This document shows positions 20,842 through 32,170 of a stretch of 64,000 nucleotides of DNA, piece after piece. Location of the stretch: the NCBI GenBank assembly GCA_963920575.1, contig OY986975.1:2374650-2438649 (forward strand), given 5' to 3'. Under the pieces are notes generated by a model, which was given only the letters and a program-made list of their open reading frames with translations, was not told the DNA's origin and did no database searches. The position numbers were made by a program, and so were the translations under genes. This DNA comes from Narthecium ossifragum (lineage: Eukaryota; Streptophyta; Magnoliopsida; Dioscoreales; Nartheciaceae). The stretch's first letter is position 1. Each line of letters starts with the position of its first letter.

Positions 20842-21741
20842 CTAGTAATCACTGTCTTCATCATCCTCCTCGTCATCATCCTCTTCTTCATAATCATCCT
20901 CAGACATATCCTCGAGGTCCTCGCCAAAATCCGAGTCAGTCCTCCTTGGTGTAGGTGGACGATCTGGATCGTCGCTCGCATACGGCGACGCAGGTTCTGA
21001 GGCAGGTGGCGATCCATAGGCGGCCCTAGGAAACACCATGGATGTTGAACCATCTGGGTGCTTGAATGCAATCCATGGGTCGTCCAGGTCCGGGTGTTGT
21101 TGCAAGCTGGCTGCCAAGTTTTGCATCGAGTGATAAGTGAGGTTCATTCCATGAAACTCAACACCTCGCGGATAATTAATCGTCCCGCCTGGAGTGTCAT
21201 TATGCCACGAAGTTGTGCCAGGCGGAAAAACAGTGAGTTGGAGTTCCTCACTGGCGTCTGCACCTGATGAAAGGGATTCGATTGAGTCATGTGACGAATC
21301 GGAGGCCTGCGATGCTGGTGATCCGGGATCCATGAAGGCGTCCTGGGACTTGTAGGAGTGGTCATCAGATTCGGAATCAGACATGGCTGTAATAGATGTG
21401 TAGATTAATTTAGTCGATGATAAAATCAGAGATCCCATAAGTGGAAGGATGAGATGAATAATATTAATCGGGAGATAGAAACAGGGGATGGTTGGGTGAA
21501 TGGGGAGAAGGAACGAAAGAAAAATCAAAGAAGGGAAAGGAAGTAGAAGACTACGAAGGAGAAAGGAGAAAGGAATAAGGAGGACACCGGCTTTGGTCGC
21601 CGGCGTCAGTGGTCGGAATCCATGGCAAAAGCTATGGGTTCCGCCGGTAAAGACACAGGAAAGGAGAACGCAAAAGAGAAACGGGAAGAAGGGAAAGATG
21701 GGATCCCTACCGAATAATCCGTGGACGTCTTGCAAGTCCAA
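20842..21741 (-). CDS. Acidic extra ORF between pol and env-like ORF (likely start at 21384)
   Basis: The open frame covers 299 codons. From an internal ATG at 21384 it encodes 180 residues beginning MSDSESDDHSYK, rich in Ser and Asp/Glu and ending in an acidic run (about the last 30 residues). The part upstream of that ATG, 21385-21741, would encode several hydrophobic stretches (about residues 14-34, 52-75 and 85-105), which could be a membrane anchor or simply untranslated T/C-rich sequence. I do not recognise a family. Its position, with the env-like ORF downstream, means it is probably expressed from a spliced or internal RNA. The plus strand at 21855-21866 also has a TATA-like string (TATAAATAG). 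Confidence 0.5.
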   Translation of the reverse strand: MDLQDVHGLFGRDPIFPFFPFLFCVLLSCVFTGGTHSFCHGFRPLTPATKAGVLLIPFSFLLRSLLLPFPSLIFLSFLLPIHPTIPCFYLPINIIHLILPLMGSLILSSTKLIYTSITAMSDSESDDHSYKSQDAFMDPGSPASQASDSSHDSIESLSSGADASEELQLTVFPPGTTSWHNDTPGGTINYPRGVEFHGMNLTYHSMQNLAASLQQHPDLDDPWIAFKHPDGSTSMVFPRAAYGSPPASEPASPYASDDPDRPPTPRRTDSDFGEDLEDMSEDDYEEEDDDEEDDEDSDY

Positions 21742-22021
21742 TCCTCGCTGGAACGCCGAAGAGGCTGATCTCCACGCCGGAACCGGAGAAGACGCTCGAA
21801 GAACTCACTCGAGGCTATTGTTAGAAGTGATGAAACATGAGGCTCGCGGCTGTATAAATAGAGCTCTCACCGCCTCTAAGAGTGGTAGATAGGTTTTAGG
21901 ACACTAAGTCGGAAACGGAATTAAGGATAGAAGGAGGTAAGGATTTAAGGAAAGCCGGTTGTAAGGAAGGCGGTGGAAGGCCGGCGTTCCGAGTTTGAGT
22001 CCAGCTTGGTTGCTCTGTTTC

Positions 22022-22042
22022 CTTTTTTTTTTTTTTTTTTTT
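22022..22042. repeat. T-run (21 nt)
   Basis: Uninterrupted T tract on plus just before the palindrome array at 22059. A similar T-run precedes the 50-nt motif near 17660. Confidence 0.8.
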
Positions 22043-22058
22043 CAAGGATCCCGATAGA

Positions 22059-22158
22059 GATCGATCTCCAGGGGTAAGGAGATCGATCTCTTTCAGTCCA
22101 TCACCTAGGTACGTGCTTGGTCCAAGAAGATCGATCTCCAAAGTCATGGAGATCGATC
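22059..22158 (-). promoter_or_regulatory. Two GATCGATC pairs downstream of pol
   Basis: GATCGATC starts at 22059, 22081, 22129 and 22151: two pairs each at 22-bp spacing, 70 bp apart, identical in layout to the U3 arrays. They lie between the pol stop (22406) and the acidic ORF, where a promoter for the downstream ORFs could be. Confidence 0.6.
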
Positions 22159-22405
22159 TCTTTCATCCTGAACTGCAGGACCAAGCCGATTAACCTAGAT
22201 TCTGCCCTCAATCAGCATCTACTCACACTACCCCCAAGGTCTAAACATACAGCAACCATGCACACAGTGATAATAAAAAATAAAAAAAACGACAAATCTT
22301 ACGAAAAACAAATAACTAAAGAGCAAGTAACTACTAGAATTCGATGGGTTGCCTCCCATCAAGCGCTCGGTTTAACGTCGCTAGCCCGACGAAGTTAACA
22401 CCCAA

Positions 22406-25400
22406 TCACCGATACTGCGGCTCATCTAATGTCATTGTAGGGTCTAGCTGTGGTGGATTTTCGATATACGGTTTTAATCTATGACCATTCACTGTGAAAA
22501 TAGAGCCAGATTTAGAATTCCAAATCTCAAATGCTCCATGAGGAAAAACTTGTTTTATTATGAATGGACCATTCCACCTAGACCGAAGTTTTCCCGGGAA
22601 GAGTCTAAGCTTGGCGTTAAAAAGCCAAACTTTATCACCAACATTGAAAACTCTTCGATGAATGAACTTATCATGATACGCTTTAGTCCGAGCCTTATAA
22701 ATTAGAGAATTGTCATAGGCTTCATTACGGATTTCTTCTAGTTCATTCAATTGAAGCAAGCGGTTACTACACCCAGTCCCTTGGTTCCAGTTCACTTTAT
22801 GAATATTTAACCATACTTTATTCATTAGGCTTATTGGAAGATTGCAGTGTTTGCCATACACCATTCTGAATGGGGACATACCAATCGGGGTCTTATAAGC
22901 TGTACGGTAAGCCCATAAGGCCTCATCCAGTCGCATAGACCAATCTTTTCTATCTGCCCGCACCACTTTTTCTAGAATCCGCTTAATTTCTCGGTTCGAC
23001 ACCTCTACTTGGCCACTAGTTTGAGGATGATATGGTGTGGCAACCTTATGAGAGATTCCGTATTTATTAAGGGTTTGGCGGAAGTACCTATTCATAAAGT
23101 GGGATCCTCCATCACTAATGATCGCTCTAGGGTGACCAAATCGAGAAAAGATGTTCGAATGAAGGAATTTGATAACAACTCGATGATCGTTTGTCCTAGT
23201 AGCTACAGCTTCTATCCACTTAGAAACATAATCAACTGCTACTAGGATATACATGAAGCCATTTGAAGGAGGAAAGGGACTCATAAAATCAATGCCCCAA
23301 ACATCAAAAATTTCACACACAATGATAGGAGTTTGCGGCATTTCATTTCTGCTGGATATATTACCAAGCTGTTGACATCTAATGCAAGCTTGGGAAAAAC
23401 TATGAGCATCACGAAATATAGTCGGCCAGTAGAAACCAGATTGGAAGATTTTGGCTGCAGTTCTCCTGCCAGAAAAATGCCCCCCACAAGCATGAGAATG
23501 GCAAGTGGTTAAGACAGAAATAATTTCAGATTCAGGTATACAACATCGCATAATTTGATCAGGACAATGTTTGAAAAGAATTGGATCATTCCAGACATAG
23601 GATTTAGTTCGAGAGAAAAATTTGTCTTTGTCTTGCTTGGTCCAATGAGACGGAATAAATCCTGTAACAAGATAATTCACGATATGTGCATACCAAGGTG
23701 TAGGAGGATGGTCAACAACAAAAAGGTGTTCATCTGGGAATATGTCATTAATCGGAATTGCATCGTTGATCACATCTAAGGGCAGTCTAGATAAATGATC
23801 AGCTACTACATTCAAAGCTCCCTTTTTATCTCTTAATTCAAGATCAAACTCTTGCAAAAGCATAATCCAACGGATTAACCTTGGTTTGAGTTCTTTCTTC
23901 CCTACAAGATATCTTAAAGCAGAATGATCGGTGAATATAATGACCTTAGATTCAAGAAGATATGAACGGAATTTTTTCAAAGCAAAGATTACAGCTAGCA
24001 ACTCCTTCTCAGTTGTGGTATAATTAAGCTGAGCTTCATTCAAAGTCCTGCTAGCATAATAGATAACTCTGGGCAATTTATCAATCGTTTGCCCAAGAAC
24101 AGCACCAACGGCACGATCAGAAGCATCACACATAATCTCAAAAGGGTGATCGTACACAGGAGGATGACAAATAGGTGCTGACGAAAGAGAGTCCCGAAGG
24201 ATATTAAAAGCTTTAAGGCATGATTCGTCGAACACGAAAGGAACATCTTTCGCAAGCAAGGCACAGAGAGGACGAGATATTTTACTAAAATCCTTGATAA
24301 ATCTACGGTAAAATCCCGCATGCCCCAAGAAGGATCTGATTTGACGTACTGAGGAAGGAGGCGGCAATTTAGAAATTAATTCCAGTTTTGCTTTGTCGAC
24401 TTCCATCCCCCGACTCGAAATCACATGACCAAGCACAATTCCTTCATTAACCATAAAATGACTCTTCTCCCAACTAAGCACAAGGTTTGTTTCGACACAT
24501 CTAGCAAGAACTCTTGAAAGATTTGATAAACAAGATTCAAAGGTTTTGCCAAAGACAGAAAAATCATCCATAAATATTTCGAGGAATTGCTCAATCATGT
24601 CTCCAAAAATTGAAAGCATACAACGTTGGAACGTAGCTGGAGCATTGCACAAACCAAAAGGCATTCTCCTATATACAAAGGTTCCAAAGGGACAAGTGAA
24701 GGTCGTTTTCTCTTGATCAACAGGATCTATAGCTACTTGGTTATAGCCTGAGTAACCATCAAGGAAACAGTAGTAGGCTTGACCCGCTAATCTTTCTAAA
24801 ATCTGGTCGATAAAAGGCAAGGGAAAATGATCCTTTCTTGTCAAAGCATTCAGTCTCCTATAGTCTATGCAAACTCTCCAACCTGTAGTCTGACGTGTTG
24901 CGATTTCTTTTCCTGTTTCATTTTTAACTACCGTAATCCCGGATTTCTTAGGAACCACCTGAGTTGGACTAATCCATTTAGAATCAGAGATCGGGTATAT
25001 GATACCAGCATCTAAGAGTTTCACTACCTCTTTCATGACCACGTCCTTCATCAACGGATTAAGACGTCGCTGCATTTCTCTAACACTTTTAGTTTCATCC
25101 TCTAAATGTATACGATGCATGCAGATAGAAGGGCCAATACCTCTAAGATCTCCTATGGACCATCCAATGGCTCTCCTATGCAACCTAAGAACTTCAATCA
25201 ATTGAGATTCCTGAGTTTTGGTTAACGAAGAGGAGATAATCACAGGAAGCGTAGAATCAGCTCCAAGGAAGACATATTTAAGATTAGAAGGTAATGTTTT
25301 CAAATCAAGCTGAGGCGGCATAATCAGAGATGGTAAGGCTGGAGTTGAAGAAGTAAGTGGTAGAGGTTCAATTGGAATCCTTTTCCAAGAAATATTACAC

Positions 25401-28210
25401 ACATCCTCATACAAATCATAACCTTTCACATCCTCAAGCATAATCAGATCATCAACATCACCAGTCAGTATACCATTCTGCTCATCAAATATCTCACCAT
25501 GTAATTCAGGAAAATCAATATTCAGATCTGGTAAATCATCTCTAGTTACCACATCCTCATCATCGAAAAATGGAGCATCACATACACTTACATAACTCTC
25601 ACTTGATACATCATCATCATGCACTATCTTATACATCGCATCGTCCACACACATATCGATATCATCATTGTTCATTAAAGCATTTACCACGAAACAATCA
25701 TCATCATATGCATGGCGTTTTGACGTATGAAAAATATTCAATTTCAATTCCATATTCCCAAAAGTAAGTGTCATAATACCATCCCTACAATTAATGCAAG
25801 CATTAGCTGTAGCTAAGAAAGGTCGACCAAGAATTATAGGAACATTTTTCTTAGTTTGCAAGCTTGGTTCCATATCCAACACCACAAAATCCACAGGAAA
25901 CACACATTGACCAACTTTAACTAGAACATCTTCAAGCACACCCCGTGGGGTTTTAATTGAACGATCAGCTAACTGAAGAGTCATAGCAGTGGGTTTAAGT
26001 TCTCCTGTACCAAACTTGGAATATAACGAATGAGGCATGAGATTCACGCTCGCTCCTAAATCAAGTAAAGCTCCATCAATCAAATGGTTTCCTATAGTGC
26101 AAGAAATAGTAGGAGTACCTGGATCTTTAAGTTTAGGAGGAATATCACTACGAAGGATTGAGCTTACTTGTTCAGTCAAGAAAATCTTTTTGGAAACATG
26201 AGATCTAGATCGACGCTTTTGAGTGCATAAATCTTTCAGAAATTTCGCATAAGAAGGAATTTGTTTGATAGCATCCAACAGAGGAAGATTGATATGAACT
26301 TTCTTGAAAACTTCAACCATCTCATCAAGTTTAGAATTTTTGGAAGGACGTGAAGTCGGATCTACCAGGGCCTCAGGAAAAGGAATTTTCGGAACATATG
26401 TCCTAGGATTCGGCTCAGGCAACGAAGTAGAATCATGAGGAGTAGGAATTGAAGTTTTGGGTAACACCTCATCATTAGATGCATGCAAGTCTCTATCTAA
26501 TGGAACTTGAGAAGTAGATGGAGCTGCATTGAGAGGTTGAGATATAAGATCATTATTAGGACATTCATCATCTGGTTTCTCAATATTAGCAAAGGTCTTC
26601 CCACTTCGCAGAGTAGTGACAGCTTGGACATGTTCATGGGAGGATTCTACGGAATGTTGACCTCTAGGGTTAGGAATGGGTTGACTTGGTAAGGTACCTT
26701 CTTCTCTTTTAGACAAGGCGTTAGCTATTTGCCCCATTTGAGCTTCTAACTTAGCCAATGCTTGAGTATGAGAATGGAGTATTTTGGTATATTCATCCAT
26801 AGCCGGACCTTGGTTCGGTTGGGGAAAAGAAGGTTGGTTTTGAGGTTGTTGAGGTAGCGGTGCTCCATATGACGTGCCTCCCCAAGGTTGATGCTGTTGA
26901 GATTGATATGGTCCTTGGGAAGGAAAATTTTGAGGAGGCTTATACTGAGGTTGAAATTTAGGAGGAAAACCCGGATTTTGATTGTTCCTAGGTGGTCTTG
27001 GATTAAAGGAATCAGGTTGCTGTCCAGGTGTTCTCCAAGAGAAATTTGGGTGATTGCGTAAACCAGGATTATATGTATTAGAATATGGATCATAAGCTGG
27101 TTTGGACTGATTATAAATTGCATTCACATGTTCATGAACTAATTCAGGATATTGAGGAGCTAAATGACAATCCGTGACATCGTGATCAGAATTTGAACAT
27201 AAGAAACATACATCTGCAGTATAAGATGGCATTGACGGATTTGAAGGATTTGAAGAATTTGAAGATACTACTTGGTTTGTAGTCTGAGTCAAAACTTGGT
27301 CAAGCTTCCTACTTAGAATGTCTACTTGTTGGGCTAAACGAGTAGATTCATTTAATTCCAGGGTACCTCTAGGTCTAGCTTGATTGGGCAACTCTCTGGT
27401 ATTCCTAGAAGATGAAGCATGGTGTTGGGAATTCTCAGCTAATCTTTCAAAAAGCCTCCATGAATCATCAAGAGGATTCGTAATAAACACTCCTCTACAG
27501 GCGGCATCAATAGTCATTTGGTGTCTCTCCTTAAGCCCATTATAAAAATTCTCTATGATAGCCCATTGAGGGAATTGATGGTGAGGACACTTCCTAAGGA
27601 GTTCCCTATATCTATCCCAAGCTTCATGGAAAAGTTCATCATCAGCTTGTTTGAAAGATGAAATCTCTTTCCTAAGATCACTGGTCTTGGTAATTGGAAA
27701 GAATTTAGCAAGAAACTGGGTTTGAAGTTGAGGCCAAGTCGTGATAGATCTGGGCTCTAAAGATGTAAGCCAATATTTTGCTTTGCCCTTGAGAGTAAAG
27801 GGAAAGAGTTTCAATTTCCAAGCATCATCAGTGAAATTATTAACCTTCACGGTTGAACTGATCAAGATAAACTCTTCTATATGGTTGTAGGGATCTTCAT
27901 GAGACAGACCATGAAAGGCAGGAAGAGATTGAAGGAACTGAGGCTTGATTTCATAGTGGGCAGCTCCTATTACTGGGGGTTGAATGCATGAATTTGAAGT
28001 AAATGAGGTAGGAATGTAAAAGTCCTTCATATTCATGCGACCTTGATCTTCATGATGGGTCGGATTTCCATCATGATCATGAGGATCATCTACGTTATGG
28101 TTCTCTATGGATGAATCAGGTGAAATATTCACAGGTCTAAGCAATGCAGCACGAGAATTCAAGAATTCCTGCAATGTAATATTTAAATCTGAATCTTCAC
28201 TAACATTCAT
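22406..28210 (-). CDS. gag-pol polyprotein of the inner Athila element (1934 aa, intact)
   Basis: One open frame with no stop. Gag capsid about residues 85-265 ([23 protein letters not shown]); zinc knuckle [14 protein letters not shown] near 335; protease near 715 with [13 protein letters not shown], where Leu replaces the usual Thr/Ser after the catalytic Asp, as I recall for Athila proteases; RT about 1040-1260 with [10 protein letters not shown] and the catalytic FMDDFSVFG near 1217; RNase H about 1350-1470 with [12 protein letters not shown] and [10 protein letters not shown]; integrase with an HHCC zinc finger (near 1570-1605), catalytic Asp near 1644, IISDGGSHF near 1700 and the Glu in [11 protein letters not shown] near 1733; and a GPF-type C-terminus near 1885. 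All expected catalytic residues that I could check are present. Gag and pol are in one frame, so no frameshift is needed. Confidence 0.95.
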   Translation of the reverse strand: MNVSEDSDLNITLQEFLNSRAALLRPVNISPDSSIENHNVDDPHDHDGNPTHHEDQGRMNMKDFYIPTSFTSNSCIQPPVIGAAHYEIKPQFLQSLPAFHGLSHEDPYNHIEEFILISSTVKVNNFTDDAWKLKLFPFTLKGKAKYWLTSLEPRSITTWPQLQTQFLAKFFPITKTSDLRKEISSFKQADDELFHEAWDRYRELLRKCPHHQFPQWAIIENFYNGLKERHQMTIDAACRGVFITNPLDDSWRLFERLAENSQHHASSSRNTRELPNQARPRGTLELNESTRLAQQVDILSRKLDQVLTQTTNQVVSSNSSNPSNPSMPSYTADVCFLCSNSDHDVTDCHLAPQYPELVHEHVNAIYNQSKPAYDPYSNTYNPGLRNHPNFSWRTPGQQPDSFNPRPPRNNQNPGFPPKFQPQYKPPQNFPSQGPYQSQQHQPWGGTSYGAPLPQQPQNQPSFPQPNQGPAMDEYTKILHSHTQALAKLEAQMGQIANALSKREEGTLPSQPIPNPRGQHSVESSHEHVQAVTTLRSGKTFANIEKPDDECPNNDLISQPLNAAPSTSQVPLDRDLHASNDEVLPKTSIPTPHDSTSLPEPNPRTYVPKIPFPEALVDPTSRPSKNSKLDEMVEVFKKVHINLPLLDAIKQIPSYAKFLKDLCTQKRRSRSHVSKKIFLTEQVSSILRSDIPPKLKDPGTPTISCTIGNHLIDGALLDLGASVNLMPHSLYSKFGTGELKPTAMTLQLADRSIKTPRGVLEDVLVKVGQCVFPVDFVVLDMEPSLQTKKNVPIILGRPFLATANACINCRDGIMTLTFGNMELKLNIFHTSKRHAYDDDCFVVNALMNNDDIDMCVDDAMYKIVHDDDVSSESYVSVCDAPFFDDEDVVTRDDLPDLNIDFPELHGEIFDEQNGILTGDVDDLIMLEDVKGYDLYEDVCNISWKRIPIEPLPLTSSTPALPSLIMPPQLDLKTLPSNLKYVFLGADSTLPVIISSSLTKTQESQLIEVLRLHRRAIGWSIGDLRGIGPSICMHRIHLEDETKSVREMQRRLNPLMKDVVMKEVVKLLDAGIIYPISDSKWISPTQVVPKKSGITVVKNETGKEIATRQTTGWRVCIDYRRLNALTRKDHFPLPFIDQILERLAGQAYYCFLDGYSGYNQVAIDPVDQEKTTFTCPFGTFVYRRMPFGLCNAPATFQRCMLSIFGDMIEQFLEIFMDDFSVFGKTFESCLSNLSRVLARCVETNLVLSWEKSHFMVNEGIVLGHVISSRGMEVDKAKLELISKLPPPSSVRQIRSFLGHAGFYRRFIKDFSKISRPLCALLAKDVPFVFDESCLKAFNILRDSLSSAPICHPPVYDHPFEIMCDASDRAVGAVLGQTIDKLPRVIYYASRTLNEAQLNYTTTEKELLAVIFALKKFRSYLLESKVIIFTDHSALRYLVGKKELKPRLIRWIMLLQEFDLELRDKKGALNVVADHLSRLPLDVINDAIPINDIFPDEHLFVVDHPPTPWYAHIVNYLVTGFIPSHWTKQDKDKFFSRTKSYVWNDPILFKHCPDQIMRCCIPESEIISVLTTCHSHACGGHFSGRRTAAKIFQSGFYWPTIFRDAHSFSQACIRCQQLGNISSRNEMPQTPIIVCEIFDVWGIDFMSPFPPSNGFMYILVAVDYVSKWIEAVATRTNDHRVVIKFLHSNIFSRFGHPRAIISDGGSHFMNRYFRQTLNKYGISHKVATPYHPQTSGQVEVSNREIKRILEKVVRADRKDWSMRLDEALWAYRTAYKTPIGMSPFRMVYGKHCNLPISLMNKVWLNIHKVNWNQGTGCSNRLLQLNELEEIRNEAYDNSLIYKARTKAYHDKFIHRRVFNVGDKVWLFNAKLRLFPGKLRSRWNGPFIIKQVFPHGAFEIWNSKSGSIFTVNGHRLKPYIENPPQLDPTMTLDEPQYR

Positions 28211-28450
28211 CCATATACCACATCACAAGAACAACCAAGGTTTACAGATACTCACAATGCTATCTCGGTGAGGCTTTGACCGATGCTCCTTCTCCGCTTG
28301 GAAGGTGCTTCGTCAAAGTCCCTAACTCACGATCAAAAAGATAGGAAATATTAGCACTGGTATTATTTTTGGTATTTTATAATAAATGACAGAAATAAAG
28401 ATAACTAATTGAAATAAAACTACACTAAGCAATTAAACTTAATAAACCGT

Positions 28451-28470
28451 GTTCCCCGGCAACGGCGCCA
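28451..28470 (-). other. Primer-binding site (tRNA-Asp type), inner element
   Basis: TGGCGCCGTTGCCGGGGAAC on the minus strand, 6 nt downstream of the 5' LTR. The first 18 bases are complementary to the 3' end of plant tRNA-Asp, the primer used by Athila elements. Confidence 0.9.
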
Positions 28471-28893
28471 AAATTCTGACACGCCTTGAAAAGTGTCGTT
28501 ACCTTAACAAGGACGCCAAAATTAGAAATTTATAATCAAACTACTAACTAACTACTTTATGGGTAGATAGTAGCAAGTCCGAGTCGGTCCACAGGGAAAA
28601 CAGGATTAAGCCTAATTACCGTGCATAGTTCTAAATCAAAAGTTAAGGAAGATAGATGATAGTTGGTCTTTTAAACTAAATTGGGAGAATAACAATAGAG
28701 AAAAGGCTAGGAAGTTCTAATCCGTAATCGAGAGCTATCTAGGCATTCCTAGGATAAGAGCAATTCAATAAGTTCAAGATGGTTTTCTAGGGTTGATAGA
28801 AGATCAGCTAGGTCCACTATCACTCAACATAGATTCATTAGAAGCCTATGTCGGAATGAAGAACAAATCAGCGGATAATTGGTAGGAAAATAA

Positions 28894-29066
28894 TCAAAGT
28901 GGTTCTAGCACTTTGAGATCGCCTAATCAACAAAGATAAAGAATGCATTGTAGGTTACAATCATAGGTCTTAATGGTTCTAGCATTAAGGTACTGGTTCT
29001 AGCACTCCTATAATCATAAGCTAGGGTTTAGAATCCAATCCAAAGATCTAACATGGTTCTAGCATG
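28894..29066 (-). other. Constant-loop hairpin array, inner 5' LTR
   Basis: Hairpins at 28894-28916 (8-bp stem), 28969-28989 (7-bp stem), a broken one near 28991-29006 and 29052-29066 (4-bp stem), all with loop CTAGAAC on the transcribed strand. In the leader RNA they would lie between the cap site and the PBS. Confidence 0.7.
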
Positions 29067-29630
29067 AAAGCAACTTGAACAAGTCCTAATCCTAGCCTCT
29101 AACATGCAAAGCTCAAAACCAGCGAGCGTAATCTCAGCGTAACTTTCACATCCGAACTCGAAACGAGGCGATTCAAGATTCGTTGGAAAGCTAAGACAGA
29201 GATCTACAACTTTTATGTTTTGAGTTTTCACAAAATCCGGCTGTAAACCCACGGAAAAACCGAGATAAGACAGACCGAAATTAGGGCACAAAGAGCAAAC
29301 AACACATTCACCATAAGAAAGAATACCAATAGATATATAAAATCCGAATTTAATCCAATAAACCATCATAAAGTACATGCTCAGATCCAAAGGAAAAACC
29401 TAGATAAACTCCCTATTACATCATAGAATTTCCTAGACAAAAGATTTAGCTACTCATCTTGAAGAGACGATCCATCGGCGAAGGTTGATAACGCGCTCCC
29501 GCCATGGATTTATCTTCAAGATCTAACCCTAATGTTTACGGAGGAAGAAGAGCCAAAGAAACACCTAGGAGGAGAGGAAAATTCGCCTATGGGTGGCTGC
29601 CAAAAATCCTCTCCTAACACCTATTTATAA

Positions 29631-29639
29631 GCCTTAATA
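29631..29639 (-). promoter_or_regulatory. TATA box of the inner 5' LTR
   Basis: TATAAATAG on the minus strand, preceded at 29694-29868 by three AGATCGATCT pairs. This is the only TATA-like box I see suitably placed for gag-pol transcription. Confidence 0.75.
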
Positions 29640-29693
29640 AAACCCTAACTCGGATTAGATCTCAGCCCTTTATTTTTCTCCCAGCATCAAATG

Positions 29694-29868
29694 AGATCGA
29701 TCTCCATAGGGAAGAAGATCGATCTCCTTCGTTCTGCGAACTCTGGATCTGGAATACGCCCGACCAAGATCGATCTCCTTCAGGATGAAGATCGATCTCC
29801 TTTGCTTCGACTGGACCGCTTCTTGCTGGAATAATGAGATCGATCTCCATTAGTATGCAGATCGATCT
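29694..29868 (-). promoter_or_regulatory. Three AGATCGATCT pairs in the inner 5' LTR U3
   Basis: Starts at 29694/29716, 29767/29789 and 29837/29859: 22 bp within each pair, 73 and 70 bp between pairs. Identical to the array of the 3' LTR. Confidence 0.72.
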
Positions 29869-30060
29869 CCTTCACGCAGGATTGCCAAAATCACTTCGTT
29901 TTAGCCCCAAACTTGATCTAACCTTCGTTGAAGGCTCTTATACCTGAAATGCACAATAGACCATCAAAATAGCATTGCTCGGAGGCTAACAGGACCTAGT
30001 TAAAGGGGCGATTTGTGCACTTTTCACGCGTTATCAGTTGCCTCCCAGGAAGCGCTCGGT

Positions 30061-31869
30061 TTATCGTCTTCCGCTCGACGTTATGCTATAAAGATCAAAA
30101 CCGAATTTGGGTGGGCGATGGTTCCAAGTGAAGAAATACATTGATTGAAACATATAGAAGATGTGCAAACATAATTCATCAAAGATGAAAGACTGGTCCC
30201 AAGTAATGAAATCATTAAAAAATTTAGTTAGTGACCAATCACCATCCTGCAAACCATGTGTTTCAATAAATCCGTCTATCATCATATAGGCTTTTGATGG
30301 TCGATGGGTGAAAGTAAAGAAATACATGTTCCTAAGAATGGCGAGGAGGTGCAAACATGTTTTATCAAAGAATAAAGAAGGATTCATGGCAAACAATTCA
30401 GTAAAAGTTTTAATCATGGGCCAATTGTCATCCTTCAAGCCATGAATTTCAATAAAAAGATCCATCCTCAAGTGGTCTTTTGGAGGTCGATGATTTGAGG
30501 TAAAGAAATACATGGTCCGAAGAAGGGTAAAGCCATGCAAACAAGCTTCGTCAAAGAAAAAGGGAATGTCGGTAGCAAACAAAGTGCTAGACGGATGAGA
30601 GGTATTTATAAGATCTTTGATGAAGTTTCGATGAAAATGAGCATAGTCTCTACTCAAAATAAGGTCTATCCTCCCCAAATGTTCAACTAGTGTGGATGAC
30701 ATGAATGGTAGAAGCTCAAATTGAGGCATTCTATGAGAGGTTTAGCTAACAACACTAGATTCCTCATTATCATTTAAACAAGGCAAAACACCATCATCAT
30801 CCAACACGTCAAAAACCGGTAACTTATCATTATATGTACTTTCATCACCATAATCATCAAAAATCGGTAAAATATCACTCGCATATGATGCCTCAAGTAC
30901 TGGCTCATTATCATTAAAAATATCATTCACCGGTAATAACTTATCATACTAAACATTATCATCAATAGTATACTCACACACCGGTAAGTCCTCATGAAAC
31001 ATATCAATGACATCAAATACATGCAATATCTCCTTAGTCACATCATCGTCAATTTGTTCATCGAAAACCCGCAAGTTATCATAAACCCTACCACCATCAC
31101 ATGCCTCAAAATCATTAACCGGATAAGCATTATCAATATCATCATTAATCGTAAGAGGCTCTAAGTCACACATGCGTTCATCACTATCATCATTGTCATG
31201 AACAATATGAGGCAGTTGTCCATTCAACCATTTAATATGTGCCGCCGGCCAGAAATCATCAATAATATCATCACACACCGGTGAAACATCATTCAACTCA
31301 TCATGAACAAGTGAAGTCTCATTAGGGATCGCATAATTGCATGTGTCACTAACATTGGTAACTTGGGTATCACAAGTAACATCATTAGAATTAGAGAGTG
31401 CCGACTCATTCCTACAATCATCAACCGCATCATCATAGGATTCCATCAAAGATGTGAGTTGCTCAATTTGGGCTTGTATCCTAGCTATTGATTGCGACTG
31501 GGAATGTACAATTTCTACTAAAGATGGGTCTACTTGTGCTTGCGGTTTCAAAGAAACAGAAGGCTCATACTAATGTTGGGGTGGAGGGTATTGGGGTCGA
31601 GAAGGATAAGACGGTTCAAAACTAGGTGCATAGTGCGGGTTAGGATAGTAACCTTGGTGTTGAACATTCGAAGGATAGTAACCTTGGTATTGCCAATTGG
31701 GGTATGTATGACTACTCAAATTCGGATCATAAGAGTATGCATGCAAATTATATGCTGGATTTGAACAATCATATGTGTCATTAACATAAGCGGGTGTATG
31801 ACTAGATGGTAAAGAATAATCATGTAATGCATCACCCGGTGGCATATGCTTATCGGCCATGTATATCAA
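30061..31869 (-). pseudogene. Non-autonomous coding region of the outer element, with triplicated RT/RNase H-derived unit
   Basis: A single reading frame of 603 codons, broken by three stops only: TAG at 31570-31572, TAG at 30949-30951 and TAA at 30742-30744. The N-terminal part (31570-31869) is rich in Tyr, Pro and His. The middle (30742-31551) is acidic with many Asp residues (DDIIDDFW, DNDDSDERM). The C-terminal 222 codons hold three repeats of about 62 residues, sharing FFDxxCLH, MYFFTxxHRPxK and IEx-HGLxDxDW. The first repeat resembles the junction between RT and RNase H of the inner Athila element (its HxxFxRxFIKD and FFDEACL motifs). No protease, polymerase or integrase active site is present. 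Function unknown. Confidence 0.7.
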
Positions 31870-32145
31870 TCAAAACAATCAAGGATCACACCAAAAAGAT
31901 AGAAATACGTTACAGTGGATGGTCCAAGAATGAGACGCCCGTCGTCGCTTAGATGTTGTCAAATCTCGCACAGCGGTGTCTTCTATCAACACAAAGTTAT
32001 AGAAATGTTAGCACAAATTCTATTTTTGTATTTTTAAATTTTAATTTTTTTATGATTTTCGTTTTTTTTTATAAATAAATAAGAACAAAAGAAACAACTA
32101 ATTGAAAGCAACTACACTAAGTAAACAACTTAAAACCCTAATTAA

Positions 32146-32163
32146 TTCCCCGGCAACGGCGCC
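32146..32163 (-). other. Primer-binding site (tRNA-Asp type), outer element
   Basis: Same TGGCGCCGTTGCCGGGGA sequence as in the inner element, 7 nt from the 5' LTR. Shows that the outer element used the same primer although its genes are lost. Confidence 0.9.
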
Positions 32164-32170
32164 AAAATTC

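Larger units (their letters stand above)
15584..30036 (-). mobile_element. Inner, structurally complete Athila-group LTR retrotransposon (14.45 kb)
   Basis: All parts are present on the minus strand: 5' LTR (30036-28477), PBS (28470-28451), uninterrupted gag-pol (28210-22406), an acidic ORF (21384-20842), an env-like ORF (20276 or 20561 down to 18849), a 3' non-coding region with a duplicated motif, PPT (17155-17144) and 3' LTR (17143-15584). Both LTRs are 1560 bp and differ at only about 17-20 positions by eye, so insertion is recent. The Athila assignment rests on the tRNA-Asp PBS, the [11 protein letters not shown] motif, DLGAS protease and extra ORFs after pol. It may still be able to move or to mobilise relatives. 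Confidence 0.93.
28477..30036 (-). mobile_element. 5' LTR of the inner Athila element (1560 bp)
   Basis: Same ends and length as 15584-17143. Differences by eye are mostly single substitutions, several of them clustered around 28925-28945 and near 29132. Transcription of the element should start in this LTR, downstream of the TATA box at 29631-29639. Confidence 0.95.

Noticed and set aside
21144..21267. Opposite-strand ORFs in the acidic and env-like region
   Set aside because: Shadow frames of the longer minus-strand ORFs.
28451..28470. Possible tRNA gene
   Set aside because: Matches only the 3' end of tRNA-Asp, as expected of a primer-binding site; no cloverleaf around it.
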